NCBI RefSeq assembly: GCF_018638295.1
Contig: NZ_JABTTS010000029.1
Location: forward strand, 1 to 64,000
Length of the DNA stretch: 64,000 bases
Source: Streptomyces sp. CHD11
Lineage (GTDB): Bacteria; Actinomycetota; Actinomycetes; Streptomycetales; Streptomycetaceae
Direction: 5' to 3'
Part shown: piece after piece, positions 53,774 to 63,368 of the stretch
Numbering within the stretch: position 1 is the first letter of the stretch
Layout: each line of letters begins with the position of its first letter
Made by a program: the position numbers and the translations under genes
Notes under the pieces: generated by a model
Told to the model about the DNA's origin: nothing
The model's input: the letters and a program-made list of their open reading frames with translations, nothing else
Databases searched by the model: none

Positions 53774-55431
53774 CGCAGGTCACACCGCCTGGTGACCAGC
53801 TGCCGGGACGCGCCGCCGTCCGCGGAGGCCGGGTCGGTCGACGCCGTCACCGTCCAGTAGCAGCTCTGGTCCGGGTTCTGGAACACGTGCTGGGCGGTCA
53901 CCGTGTACTGGGTGGCGCCGCTGCGCGGGAAGACCTGTCCGGCGCCGTCCGGGGAGCCGCCCGCGGACCAGCCGAGCCGGATCGACACCGGACCCGTGCC
54001 GTCCGTGATGACGGTGGCGGTGGCGGTGGCGGTGCCGGGACCCGTCTGCCGGAAGTCGGAGACGGTGACGTCCCTGACGGAGGGCGTGGCCGGCGCGGGG
54101 TCCGTCGGGGGCGGGGTCGGAGGGCCGGCGTCGGTCGCCGGGCCGCCGGGGGCGCCGGTCGCGGGGCCGGCGTCCGGGTCCGCCGCAGGTCCCGTGGGCG
54201 TGTCCGGGTCCGCGTCGGTGCCCGGGTCCGTCACCGCGGGCGTGGCCGTGCCGGTGGCCGGCGCCTCGCCGGGGCTCGCGGTGTCCGGGGCGTCGGGCGT
54301 GGCCGTCGGTGGTGCCGACGGGGCGGCGGGACCCTGGGCGGTGTCCGGGCCGGCGCTGGTGGTGGCGAACGCCTCGGCAGCCCGCTCGTGGACTCCGCCC
54401 GGGTCCGGCGACGCCGCGTAGGCCAGCAGCACCGCCAGGAGGGCCGCGGCCGCGGCGGCGAGCATCCCCGGCCCGGTGGGCCTCCAGGTCCGGGCCCAGC
54501 CCCCGCCCGGCGGCTGCCGCAGCACGGTACGCGCGACGTCGGTCGCCGACCGCCCCGGCGTACGGGCCGACGGGAGGAGCAGCGGCAGCAGTGCCACCAG
54601 CGCGGCGAGCCGTCCGCGGCCCCGCTCCTCCCAGCCGGGCCCGTACGCGGTGCCCGCGGCCGCCTCCAGCTCGGCGACGAACGCCTCGGCGTCGGCCGGC
54701 CGGCCGGACGGTTCCTTGGCCAGTCCGCGGCGGACCAGGGTCCGTACCGCCTCGGGTACGTCCTGCGCCGGGACCGGCGCGTCGACATGCCGCAGGGCGA
54801 GTTCGGCGATGTTGTCGCCCTGGTAGGGCTTCCGGCCGGTGAGGCACTCGAAGAAGGTGGCCGTGACCGCGTACACGTCGGTGGCCGGGGAGGCGGGTTC
54901 GCCGCGCCACTGCTCGGGCGCCATGTAGGAGGGGGTGCCCGCCACGCCGGCGCGCGCACGGGTGTCCACGGCGATACCGAAGTCCACGAGCTTCGACGTG
55001 CCGTCCGCGGTGACCAGGACGTTCTCCGGCTTGTAGTCGCGGTGCACCACCCCGAGCCGGTGCGCGTCGGCGAGGCCCAGCAGGGATCCCTTCAGGATCA
55101 GCAGCGCGGCCTCGGGGTCCAGCGGGCCCCGCCCGGCCAGCAGGCTCCGCAGGGACACCCCGTCCACCAGTTCCATCACGATGGCGGCCCCGTCCGGGCT
55201 CTCCACGTACTCGTACAGCCCGGCGACATACGGGCTGTCCAGCCCGCCCAGCAGCCGTGCCTCGGCGCGGAAGCCGTGCACGAAACCCGGGCGGGTGTGC
55301 AGCGACTCGCTGAGGTACTTGACCGCGACCGGGACACCGGTCACCTCATGGACGGCGAGCACCACGCGTCCGCTCGCCCCCGAGCCGAGTTCCAGCGACT
55401 CGGCATATCCCGGAACGGTCCAGCTGCTCAT
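53770..55431 (-). CDS. Membrane Ser/Thr protein kinase
   Basis: The 553-residue protein has a PknB-type kinase domain (residues 8-270): glycine loop LGSGASGRVVLA, lysine K38 in VAVKYL, catalytic HRDYKPENVL (D132), DFGIA (150) and GTPSYMAPEQW. One membrane segment follows (near 330; LAAAAAALLAVLLAYAA), then a Pro/Thr/Ala/Asp linker of about 100 residues and a C-terminal beta domain with a paired-cysteine look (CYWTVTAST; TRRC). There are no PASTA repeats. The ATG at 55431 is chosen because it precedes the kinase fold directly. Confidence 0.93.
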   Translation of the reverse strand: MSSWTVPGYAESLELGSGASGRVVLAVHEVTGVPVAVKYLSESLHTRPGFVHGFRAEARLLGGLDSPYVAGLYEYVESPDGAAIVMELVDGVSLRSLLAGRGPLDPEAALLILKGSLLGLADAHRLGVVHRDYKPENVLVTADGTSKLVDFGIAVDTRARAGVAGTPSYMAPEQWRGEPASPATDVYAVTATFFECLTGRKPYQGDNIAELALRHVDAPVPAQDVPEAVRTLVRRGLAKEPSGRPADAEAFVAELEAAAGTAYGPGWEERGRGRLAALVALLPLLLPSARTPGRSATDVARTVLRQPPGGGWARTWRPTGPGMLAAAAAALLAVLLAYAASPDPGGVHERAAEAFATTSAGPDTAQGPAAPSAPPTATPDAPDTASPGEAPATGTATPAVTDPGTDADPDTPTGPAADPDAGPATGAPGGPATDAGPPTPPPTDPAPATPSVRDVTVSDFRQTGPGTATATATVITDGTGPVSIRLGWSAGGSPDGAGQVFPRSGATQYTVTAQHVFQNPDQSCYWTVTASTDPASADGGASRQLVTRRCDLR

Positions 55432-55558
55432 CGACAAACCCCCCGGGGCCGGTCTCCGTCCCCAGGAGTATCGCGCCACTCCGGGGCATCCGGCCCTCGC
55501 CATCACAGACACACTTCCGGCCGCCGCGGTTGCGGGTCTCCCGCCGCCGCGGAGGCGC

Positions 55559-55610
55559 CTTTGTCCTGTGAGTGGAAAAAGTAGGAGTCAATTCCTGCGC
55601 TACTTCTTCC
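55559..55610. promoter_or_regulatory. Element shared with 63167 region; possible ROK operator
   Basis: The 24 bases at 55559-55582 match 63167-63190 in 20 positions (both have CTTTGTCCTGT then GGAAAAAGT). They overlap an 11-bp imperfect inverted repeat: GGAAAAAGTAG (55574-55584) and CTACTTCTTCC (55600-55610), one mismatch. It lies about 100 bases before the ROK gene, fitting an autoregulatory site. Confidence 0.6.
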
Positions 55611-55705
55611 CACCTCCGGCGGGCACTGCTACTTTCCCATCCGAAGGAAGCCACGCACGTGGCCGGAATCCGGCGCGCACAGGCCGATGAGGCGGGGAGG
55701 GGTTC

Positions 55706-56896
55706 GTGAGACGTATGACCGCACGACCCGCCAACGCCCATCAGGCGCGACTGCTCCGGCTGCTGCGCGACGGCGGCCCCAACTCCCGCGCCCAGCTGGG
55801 CGACCAGGTCGACCTCTCCCGGTCGAAACTGGCCGTGGAGGTGGACCGGCTGCTGGAGACGGAACTCGTCGTGGCCGACGGTCTCGCCGCCTCGCGCGGC
55901 GGCCGGCGCTCCCACAACATCCGGCTCAACCCGCATCTGCGGTTCCTCGGCGTCGACATCGGCGCGACCTCGGTCGACGTCGCCGTCACCAACGCCGAAC
56001 TGGAGATCCTCGGTCACATCAACCAGCCCATGGACGTACGCGAGGGACCGGTCGCGGTCTTCGAGCAAGTACTGGCCATGGCAGCGAAGTTGAAGGCATC
56101 GGGGCTCGCGGAGGGGTTCGACGGCGCCGGTATCGGCGTCCCGGGCCCGGTCCGCTTCCCCGAGGGCATCCCGGTGGCTCCGCCGATCATGCCGGGCTGG
56201 GACGGCTTCCCCGTGCGGGAGGCGCTCAGCCAGGACCTCGGCTGTCCGGTCATGGTCGACAACGACGTGAACCTGATGGCCATGGGGGAACAGCACGCGG
56301 GTGTCGCCCGCACCGTCGGCGACTTCCTCTGCGTCAAGATCGGCACCGGCATCGGCTGCGGCATCGTCGTCGGCGGTGAGGTCTACCGCGGTACGACGGG
56401 CAGCGCGGGCGACATCGGGCACATCCAGGCCGTGCCCGACGGACGCTCGTGTGCCTGCGGCAACCGGGGCTGTCTGGAGGCGCACTTCTCCGGCGCGGCC
56501 CTCGCCCGGGACGCGACGGAGGCCGCCCAGCAGCAGCTCTCCGGCGAACTCGCGACCCGGCTGGAGTCGAACGGCACGCTCAGCGCCGTGGACGTCGCCG
56601 CCGCGGCCGCGGCCGGAGACGCCACCGCCCTCGATCTGATCCGCGAGGGCGGCAACCGCACCGGCCAGGTCATCGCCGGCCTGGTCAGCTTCTTCAACCC
56701 CGGCCTGGTGGTGATCGGCGGCGGGGTGACCGGCCTCGGCCACACCCTGCTCGCCGCGATCCGCACCCAGGTGTACCGAGGGTCGCTTCCCCTGGCCACC
56801 GGCAACCTGCCGATCGTCCTTGGGGAGTTGGGCCCCGCCGCCGGCGTCATCGGCGGAGCACGGCTCATCAGCGACCACCTGTTCTCACCCGCGTAG
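55706..56896 (+). CDS. ROK-family transcriptional regulator
   Basis: The 396-residue protein has a winged-helix N-terminus (residues 10-60; LLRLLRDGGPNSRAQLGDQV) and a ROK domain with GVDIGATSVDVAV (near 80), GIGVPGPV, VKIGTGIGCGIVVGG and the zinc-binding CACGNRGCLEAH (near 250). ROK regulators of this shape (XylR/NagC type, Rok7B7) sense sugars. The GTG start has GGGGAGGGG upstream. It precedes a sugar ABC transporter with a 261-base gap that contains a degenerate repeat. Confidence 0.92.
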   Translation: MRRMTARPANAHQARLLRLLRDGGPNSRAQLGDQVDLSRSKLAVEVDRLLETELVVADGLAASRGGRRSHNIRLNPHLRFLGVDIGATSVDVAVTNAELEILGHINQPMDVREGPVAVFEQVLAMAAKLKASGLAEGFDGAGIGVPGPVRFPEGIPVAPPIMPGWDGFPVREALSQDLGCPVMVDNDVNLMAMGEQHAGVARTVGDFLCVKIGTGIGCGIVVGGEVYRGTTGSAGDIGHIQAVPDGRSCACGNRGCLEAHFSGAALARDATEAAQQQLSGELATRLESNGTLSAVDVAAAAAAGDATALDLIREGGNRTGQVIAGLVSFFNPGLVVIGGGVTGLGHTLLAAIRTQVYRGSLPLATGNLPIVLGELGPAAGVIGGARLISDHLFSPA

Positions 56897-56918
56897 GCAG
56901 CCTCACCCTTCATCACCC

Positions 56919-57084
56919 CTGCTCCACCGCAAGGAACAGCTCCACATCGCGTCACCGCTCTGCTCCACCGCATCGAACAGCCCCGCACCGCGTCATCCCC
57001 GCTCCACCGCAGAACCGCACCGCGTCACCCCGCTCCGCCCACGTCACCGCGAACAGCGACCCCGCGCCGCCGCTCTGCTCCGCC
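56919..57084 (+). repeat. Degenerate ~40-bp tandem repeat
   Basis: Copies begin at 56919 and 56960 (CTGCTCCACCGC), near 57000 and at 57075 (CTGCTCCGCC), each followed by GAACAGC and CCGCGTCACC-like parts. The first two copies are clearest, with a period of 41. It fills the gap between the ROK gene and the transporter operon. Confidence 0.6.
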
Positions 57085-57157
57085 CTGACCGAAAACGCCT
57101 GCCCCGCAAGGGGATCGCCCTGACACCGGCCCCGCACGCCCGCCGAGGGGAATCCGC

Positions 57158-58675
57158 ATGGCACCACAATCACCGCTGCTCAGCATGTCCGGCATCACCA
57201 AGTCATTCCCCGGAGTCCGGGCCCTGGACGGCGTCGACCTCGAGGTCCAGGCCGGAGAGGTGCACTGCCTGCTCGGCCAGAACGGCGCCGGCAAGTCCAC
57301 CCTGATCAAGGTGCTGGCCGGCGCCCACCAGCCCGACTCGGGCACCATCCGCTGGCGCGGCGAGGACGTCACACTCCGCTCGCCGATCGCCGCCATGCGC
57401 CTCGGTATCGCCACCATCTACCAGGAACTCGACCTGGTGGAACACCTGTCGGTCGCCGAGAACGTCCATCTCGGCCACGAACCCACGGCCGCCGGATTCG
57501 TCGTACGGGGGAGGGCCGCCAGGTCGTCGACCGCCGCGCTCCTCGAGCGGCTCGGGCACCCGGAGGTGGACCCGGGCCGGCTGGTGGGGGAACTGTCGGC
57601 GGCCCAGCAGCAGATCGTGTCGATGGCGCGGGCCCTCTCCCACGACGTGCGGCTCATCGTCATGGACGAGCCGTCCGCCGCCCTCGACCCGGACGAGGTC
57701 GACAACCTCTTCCGCATCGTCGGCGACCTCACCGCCGACGGAGTCGCCGTCGTCTACATCTCGCACCGTCTGGAGGAGATCCGGCGCATCGGAGACCGGG
57801 TGACGGTGCTCAAGGACGGCCGCGCCGTGGCCGGCGGGCTGCCCGCGAAGTCCACACCGACCAGTGAGGTCGTCGCGCTGATGACGGGACGCAACGTCGA
57901 GTACGTCTTCCCGCCGCGGCCCGCCGGCCCGCCGGAGGGCGCACCGGTCCTGACCGTCGAAGGGCTCAGCCGCAAGGGGGAGTTCGCGCCGCTGGACCTC
58001 CAGGTGCGCCCCGGCGAGATCGTCGGACTGGCCGGCCTCGTCGGATCGGGACGCTCCGAGATCCTGGAGACCGTCTACGGCGCCCGCAAGCCCGACACCG
58101 GCCGCGTCCTGGTCGACGGGCAGCCGCTGAGACCGGGCAGCGTGCGGGCCGCCGTACGCGCCGGGCTCGGGCTCGCCCCGGAGGAACGCAAGGCGCAGGC
58201 CCTGCTCATGCTGGAGTCCGTCACCCGCAACGTGTCGGTCTCCTCCATGTCCCGCTTCGCCAGAGCGGGCTGGATCGACCGTGGTGCCGAACTGGGGGCG
58301 GCACGCGCGGCGGTCCGTGAACTGTCCCTGCGCCCCGACAACCCGGACGTCCCGGTGCGCACCCTGTCCGGCGGCAACCAGCAGAAGGCCGTGCTCGCGC
58401 GGTGGCTGCTGCGCGGCTGCAAGGTGCTGCTGCTCGACGAACCCACCCGCGGCGTCGACGTCGGCGCCCGCGCCGAGCTCTACGCGGTCGTCCGCCGGCT
58501 GGCGGACGAGGGCCTGGCCGTACTGCTGGTCTCCAGCGAGGTCCCCGAGGTGCTCGGCCTCGCCGACCGCGTCCTGGTGCTGCGCGAGGGCGACGTCGTG
58601 CACACCGCGCCCGCCCGCGAACTCGACGAACACCGTGTACTCGATCTGGTCATGGAAGGAAGCCCGGCGTCATGA
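57158..58675 (+). CDS. Sugar ABC transporter ATP-binding protein (RbsA/XylG-like)
   Basis: The 505-residue protein has two ABC domains fused, the CUT2 sugar type. Domain one: Walker A GQNGAGKST (near 39), signature LSAAQQQ and Walker B LIVMDEPSAAL. Domain two has the usual degenerate Walker A GSGRSE, LSGGNQQKAVLARW and VLLLDEPTRGVDVG. The first signature departs from LSGGQ but this is common in RbsA. It overlaps the permease (ATGA). Substrate may be a pentose or a related sugar. Confidence 0.93.
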   Translation: MAPQSPLLSMSGITKSFPGVRALDGVDLEVQAGEVHCLLGQNGAGKSTLIKVLAGAHQPDSGTIRWRGEDVTLRSPIAAMRLGIATIYQELDLVEHLSVAENVHLGHEPTAAGFVVRGRAARSSTAALLERLGHPEVDPGRLVGELSAAQQQIVSMARALSHDVRLIVMDEPSAALDPDEVDNLFRIVGDLTADGVAVVYISHRLEEIRRIGDRVTVLKDGRAVAGGLPAKSTPTSEVVALMTGRNVEYVFPPRPAGPPEGAPVLTVEGLSRKGEFAPLDLQVRPGEIVGLAGLVGSGRSEILETVYGARKPDTGRVLVDGQPLRPGSVRAAVRAGLGLAPEERKAQALLMLESVTRNVSVSSMSRFARAGWIDRGAELGAARAAVRELSLRPDNPDVPVRTLSGGNQQKAVLARWLLRGCKVLLLDEPTRGVDVGARAELYAVVRRLADEGLAVLLVSSEVPEVLGLADRVLVLREGDVVHTAPARELDEHRVLDLVMEGSPAS

Positions 58676-59691
58676 CGCAGCCCGTCTCCCCGCCGCGGGA
58701 CAGCACCGACAAGGTGCCGTCGGCCGCCGAAAAGCCCGCTTGGCGCGCCGTGTTGTTCCGCGCCGACGTCCGCACACTGTCGCTGCTCGGTGTACTCGCC
58801 GTACTGATCCTCATCGGCGGCATCACCAAACCGGACCAGTTCCTGGACACCCGCAACCTCCAGCTCATCCTCACCCTGGCCTCGGTCATCGGTGTCGTCA
58901 CCGTCGGCATGACCTTCGTGATCATCTCCGGCGGCATCGACCTGTCGGTCGGCGCCATCGTCGCTCTCGCCTCGGTGTGGGCCACCACGGTCGCCACCCA
59001 GGAGTACGGCTTCGCCGGCATCCTCTTCACCGCCGTCCTGGTGGGACTCGGGTGCGGGCTGGTCAACGGGGTGCTCATCGCGTACGGCGGGATGGTCCCG
59101 TTCATCGCCACGCTCGCCATGCTCGCCTCGGCCCGCGGACTCGCCCTGCAGATCACGGACGGGCGGACCCAGATCGTCACCGTCGACGGCGTCCTCGACC
59201 TCGGTGAGCGCGACTCCTACGTGCTCGGCATCCCGCCGCTGGTCCTGGTCTTCGCCGCGGTCACCGTCATCGGCTGGCTGGTGCTCAACCGGACCACCTT
59301 CGGCCGCCGCTCCGTCGCCGTCGGCGGCAACGCGGAGGCCGCCCGGCTGGCCGGCATCGACGTCCGCCGCCAGCGGCTCTACATCTACCTGCTGTCCGGG
59401 CTGTGCTGCGGCATCGCCGCCTTCCTGCTGATCATTCTGACCGGCTCCGGCCAGAACACCAACGGCAACCTCTACGAACTCGACGCCATCGCCGCCGCGA
59501 TCATCGGCGGCACCCTCCTCACCGGGGGCCGCGGCACCATCGTCGGCTCCGTCCTCGGTGTCCTGATCTTCACCACCATCACCAACATCTTCGCCCTGAA
59601 CAACCTGCAGAGCGACGTCCAGCAGATCGCCAAGGGCGCGATCATCGTCGCCGCCGTGCTGGTCCAGCGCCGTACCGCGAACACGACCTGA
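58672..59691 (+). CDS. Sugar ABC transporter permease (RbsC/XylH-like)
   Basis: The 339-residue protein has about nine membrane segments and the CUT2 permease motifs: FVIISGGIDLSVGAIVALAS (near 85), VGGNAEAARLAGIDVRR (near 220), AAAIIGGTLLTGGRGTIVGS (near 270). It forms the channel with the ATPase encoded just upstream. The ATG overlaps the ATPase stop. Confidence 0.93.
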   Translation: MTQPVSPPRDSTDKVPSAAEKPAWRAVLFRADVRTLSLLGVLAVLILIGGITKPDQFLDTRNLQLILTLASVIGVVTVGMTFVIISGGIDLSVGAIVALASVWATTVATQEYGFAGILFTAVLVGLGCGLVNGVLIAYGGMVPFIATLAMLASARGLALQITDGRTQIVTVDGVLDLGERDSYVLGIPPLVLVFAAVTVIGWLVLNRTTFGRRSVAVGGNAEAARLAGIDVRRQRLYIYLLSGLCCGIAAFLLIILTGSGQNTNGNLYELDAIAAAIIGGTLLTGGRGTIVGSVLGVLIFTTITNIFALNNLQSDVQQIAKGAIIVAAVLVQRRTANTT

Positions 59692-59708
59692 GGAAAGGGT
59701 TCACCACC

Positions 59709-60755
59709 ATGCCAGAGACACCTTTCGCGAGCCGCAGAGGACTGCTCTTCGGAGCGGCCGCCGTATCCGCCGGCGTGTTCGCCACCGGCTGTACGAGCAA
59801 CGAGCCGAGCAAGGACGAGTCCGCGGCGAAGGACCAGCCGGCCGCCGACGACAAGCCCGGCAAGCCGGTCACCATCGGCTTCGCCGGACCGCAGGCCGAC
59901 CACGGCTGGCTCAACGCCATCAACGACAACGCCAAGAAGCGCGCGGAGAAGTACTCCGACGTCACCCTGGAGATCACCGAGGGCTCCAACGACACCGCCC
60001 AGCAGATCGGCCAGATCGAGACCCTCATCAACAAGAAGGTCGACGTCCTGGTGATCCTGCCCGCCGACGGCAAGGCCCTCACCCAGGTCGGGCTCAAGGC
60101 GATGCGCGCCGGCATCCCCGTGGTCAACCTCGACCGCATCTTCAACACCCCCCAGGCCTACCGCTGCTGGATCGGCGGCGACAACTACGGCATGGGCCTC
60201 AACGCCGGCCACTACATCGGCGAGAAGCTCAGGGACAAGCAGGGTGCCAAGGTCGTCGAGCTGGCCGGCCTGGACAACCTGGAGCTGACCAAGCAGCGCA
60301 CCCAGGGCTTCGACGACGCGCTGAAGAACTACCCCAACATCAGCAAGGTGGCCCGCCAGGCCGCCGAGTTCACCGTCGAGTCCGGCCAGGCCAAGATGGC
60401 CCAGCTGCTCCAGGCACAGTCGCAGATCGACGCGGTGTGGAACCACGACGACGACCAGGGCGTCGGCGCGCTGCGCGCCATCGAACAGGCCGGGCGCGAC
60501 GAGTTCCTGATGGTGGGCGGTGCGGGCGCGCTGGCCGCCTTCGAGGCCATCAAGGCCGACAACGGTGTCCTGAAGGCCACCGTCCTCTATCCGCCGACCA
60601 TGGCCGCCTCCGCGATCGACCTCGCCCGCGCCCTCGGCCAGGACAAGGGCGTCGGCGGCCTCGCCGAGTTCGAGATCCCCTCGTTGGTGACCTGCTACTC
60701 GGCCGTCGTCGACAAGGACAACGTGGACCAGTACATGTCCACCGGCTTCCGGTGA
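59709..60755 (+). CDS. Sugar-binding lipoprotein of the ABC transporter
   Basis: The 348-residue protein has a signal with SRRGLLFG and a lipobox ending in C28 (FATGC), so it is a lipoprotein, possibly exported by Tat. The mature part is a periplasmic-binding-protein-like type 1 domain (VTIGFAGPQADHGWLNAIND; INKKVDVLVILPADG; IPVVNLDRIF). It captures the sugar outside and hands it to the permease. It lies 17 bases after the permease gene. Confidence 0.92.
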   Translation: MPETPFASRRGLLFGAAAVSAGVFATGCTSNEPSKDESAAKDQPAADDKPGKPVTIGFAGPQADHGWLNAINDNAKKRAEKYSDVTLEITEGSNDTAQQIGQIETLINKKVDVLVILPADGKALTQVGLKAMRAGIPVVNLDRIFNTPQAYRCWIGGDNYGMGLNAGHYIGEKLRDKQGAKVVELAGLDNLELTKQRTQGFDDALKNYPNISKVARQAAEFTVESGQAKMAQLLQAQSQIDAVWNHDDDQGVGALRAIEQAGRDEFLMVGGAGALAAFEAIKADNGVLKATVLYPPTMAASAIDLARALGQDKGVGGLAEFEIPSLVTCYSAVVDKDNVDQYMSTGFR

Positions 60756-60835
60756 GGAGCCCCGCCCCACGGGCCTGACCAGCCCACCGGGCGGGGTCCA
60801 CCCCCGCCCGCCACGACGACGAGGAGGACATCCGA

Positions 60836-62044
60836 ATGGCACAGCCGCAAGCGTCCGAAGGGGATCGGACGGGGAAGCCACCGCTGCGCGTCGGCATGGT
60901 CGGTTACGCCTTCATGGGCGCCGCCCACTCCCAGGGCTGGCGGACCGCGGGCCACGTCTTCGATCTCCCGCTCCGCCCCGAACTGGCCGTGATCTGCGGC
61001 CGGGACGCGAAGGCCGTGCGCGCCGCGGCCGACCGGCACGGCTGGGCGGAGACCGAGACGGACTGGCACGCCCTGGTGGAGCGGGACGACATCGACCTCG
61101 TCGACATCTGCACGCCCGGTGACAGCCACGCCGAGATCGCGCTCGCCGCGCTGGCCGCGGGCAAGCACGTGCTGTGCGAGAAGCCCCTCGCCAACACCGT
61201 CGCGGAGGCCGAGGCGATGGCCCGCGCCGCACAGGAGGCGCAGGCACGCGGCCGGCTGGCGATGGTCGGCTTCAACTACCGCCGGGTGCCCGCCACCGCG
61301 CTGGCCCGGCGGATGGTGGCCGAGGGCCGGATCGGCACCCTGCGGCATGTGCGGGTGGCGTACCTCCAGGACTGGCTGGTGGACCCGGCGTTCCCGCTGA
61401 CCTGGCGGCTGCGCCGGGAACAGGCCGGCTCCGGCTCGCTCGGCGACCTGGGCGCGCACATCGTGGACCTGGCCCAGTACCTGGCCGGTGAGCGGCTGGC
61501 GGGTGTCTCCGCGCTCACCGAGACCTTCGTACGGGAGCGGCCGCTGCCCAGCGCTCCCAGCAGCGGTCTGGCCGCCGTCTCCGCCGCCGGCACCGGACAG
61601 GTCACGGTGGACGACGCGGCCCTGTTCACCGGCCGCTTCGCCTCCGGCGCCCTCGCCGCCTTCGAGGCCACCCGGTACGCCACCGGCCGCAAGAACGCCC
61701 TGCGCATCGAACTCAACGGCGAGCGCGGCTCGCTCGCCTTCGACCTGGAGCGGCTCAACGAACTGGAGTTCCACGACGGCACCGGGCCCGGCACGCACGC
61801 CGGGTTCCGCCGCATCCTCGTCACCGAACCCGACCACCCCTACCTCGAGGCATGGTGGCCGCCCGGCCACGGACTCGGCTACGAGCACACCTTCGTGCAC
61901 CAGGCCCGCGACCTGGTCCACGCGGTCGCAGAGGGCCGCGCGCCCGAGCCCTCCTTCGCCGACGGGCTCCAGGTGCAGCGTGTCCTGGCGGCGGTGGAGG
62001 AGAGCGCCGAGAAGAACTCCGTCTACACACCGATCGCCGCCTGA
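60836..62044 (+). CDS. Gfo/Idh/MocA-family oxidoreductase
   Basis: The 402-residue protein has the Rossmann motif GMVGYAFMGAAH (20-31), the active-site EKPL (115-118) and GDLGAHIVDLAQYL (near 205). It would oxidise or reduce a sugar or inositol with NAD(P). It sits in the operon after the binding protein and before a sugar isomerase, so the imported sugar is probably its substrate or is processed by it. Confidence 0.9.
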   Translation: MAQPQASEGDRTGKPPLRVGMVGYAFMGAAHSQGWRTAGHVFDLPLRPELAVICGRDAKAVRAAADRHGWAETETDWHALVERDDIDLVDICTPGDSHAEIALAALAAGKHVLCEKPLANTVAEAEAMARAAQEAQARGRLAMVGFNYRRVPATALARRMVAEGRIGTLRHVRVAYLQDWLVDPAFPLTWRLRREQAGSGSLGDLGAHIVDLAQYLAGERLAGVSALTETFVRERPLPSAPSSGLAAVSAAGTGQVTVDDAALFTGRFASGALAAFEATRYATGRKNALRIELNGERGSLAFDLERLNELEFHDGTGPGTHAGFRRILVTEPDHPYLEAWWPPGHGLGYEHTFVHQARDLVHAVAEGRAPEPSFADGLQVQRVLAAVEESAEKNSVYTPIAA

Positions 62045-62059
62045 GAGGACGGAAAACAG

Positions 62060-63058
<999 letters not shown>

Positions 63059-63070
63059 CCAAGGCGTGCG

Positions 63071-63099
63071 GCGGCGGTCCCGCGAGCGGGTGCCGCCGC
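63071..63099 (+). terminator. Hairpin after the isomerase gene
   Basis: GCGGCGG (63071-63077) pairs with CCGCCGC (63093-63099), with an inner CCCG/CGGG pair. A second stem (CCGGCGG/CCGCCGG, 63124-63139) follows. Confidence 0.65.
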
Positions 63100-63166
63100 C
63101 GTACGGCAGGCCGGGGCCGGGGACCGGCGGGTCCGCCGGCCCCCGGTCAGCCCTGCCCGTACCCCG

Positions 63167-63203
63167 CTTTGTCCTGTACTGGGAAAAAGTTCAACCGCTT
63201 TTT
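63167..63203. promoter_or_regulatory. Copy of the ROK-gene upstream element
   Basis: Bases 63167-63190 match 20 of 24 in the element before the ROK gene. A further AAAAAG (63184-63189) and CTTTTT (63198-63203) form an inverted repeat. It lies 166 bases before the last gene, so that gene is likely in the same regulon. Confidence 0.55.
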
Positions 63204-63368
63204 GAGCCAGGGGTGTTCGCCCCGGAAGAAGGCGGTTACCGTCCCTGAAGTGTTCAGGACACCCACGTCTCCGGGGTGACGGCGCACCCCGGCGCCCGCA
63301 CCCACCCCGCGTACCGCACCTCCCCGCACCTGTTCCGTACGGCCCCACCCCGTTCCCGGAGGGACTTC

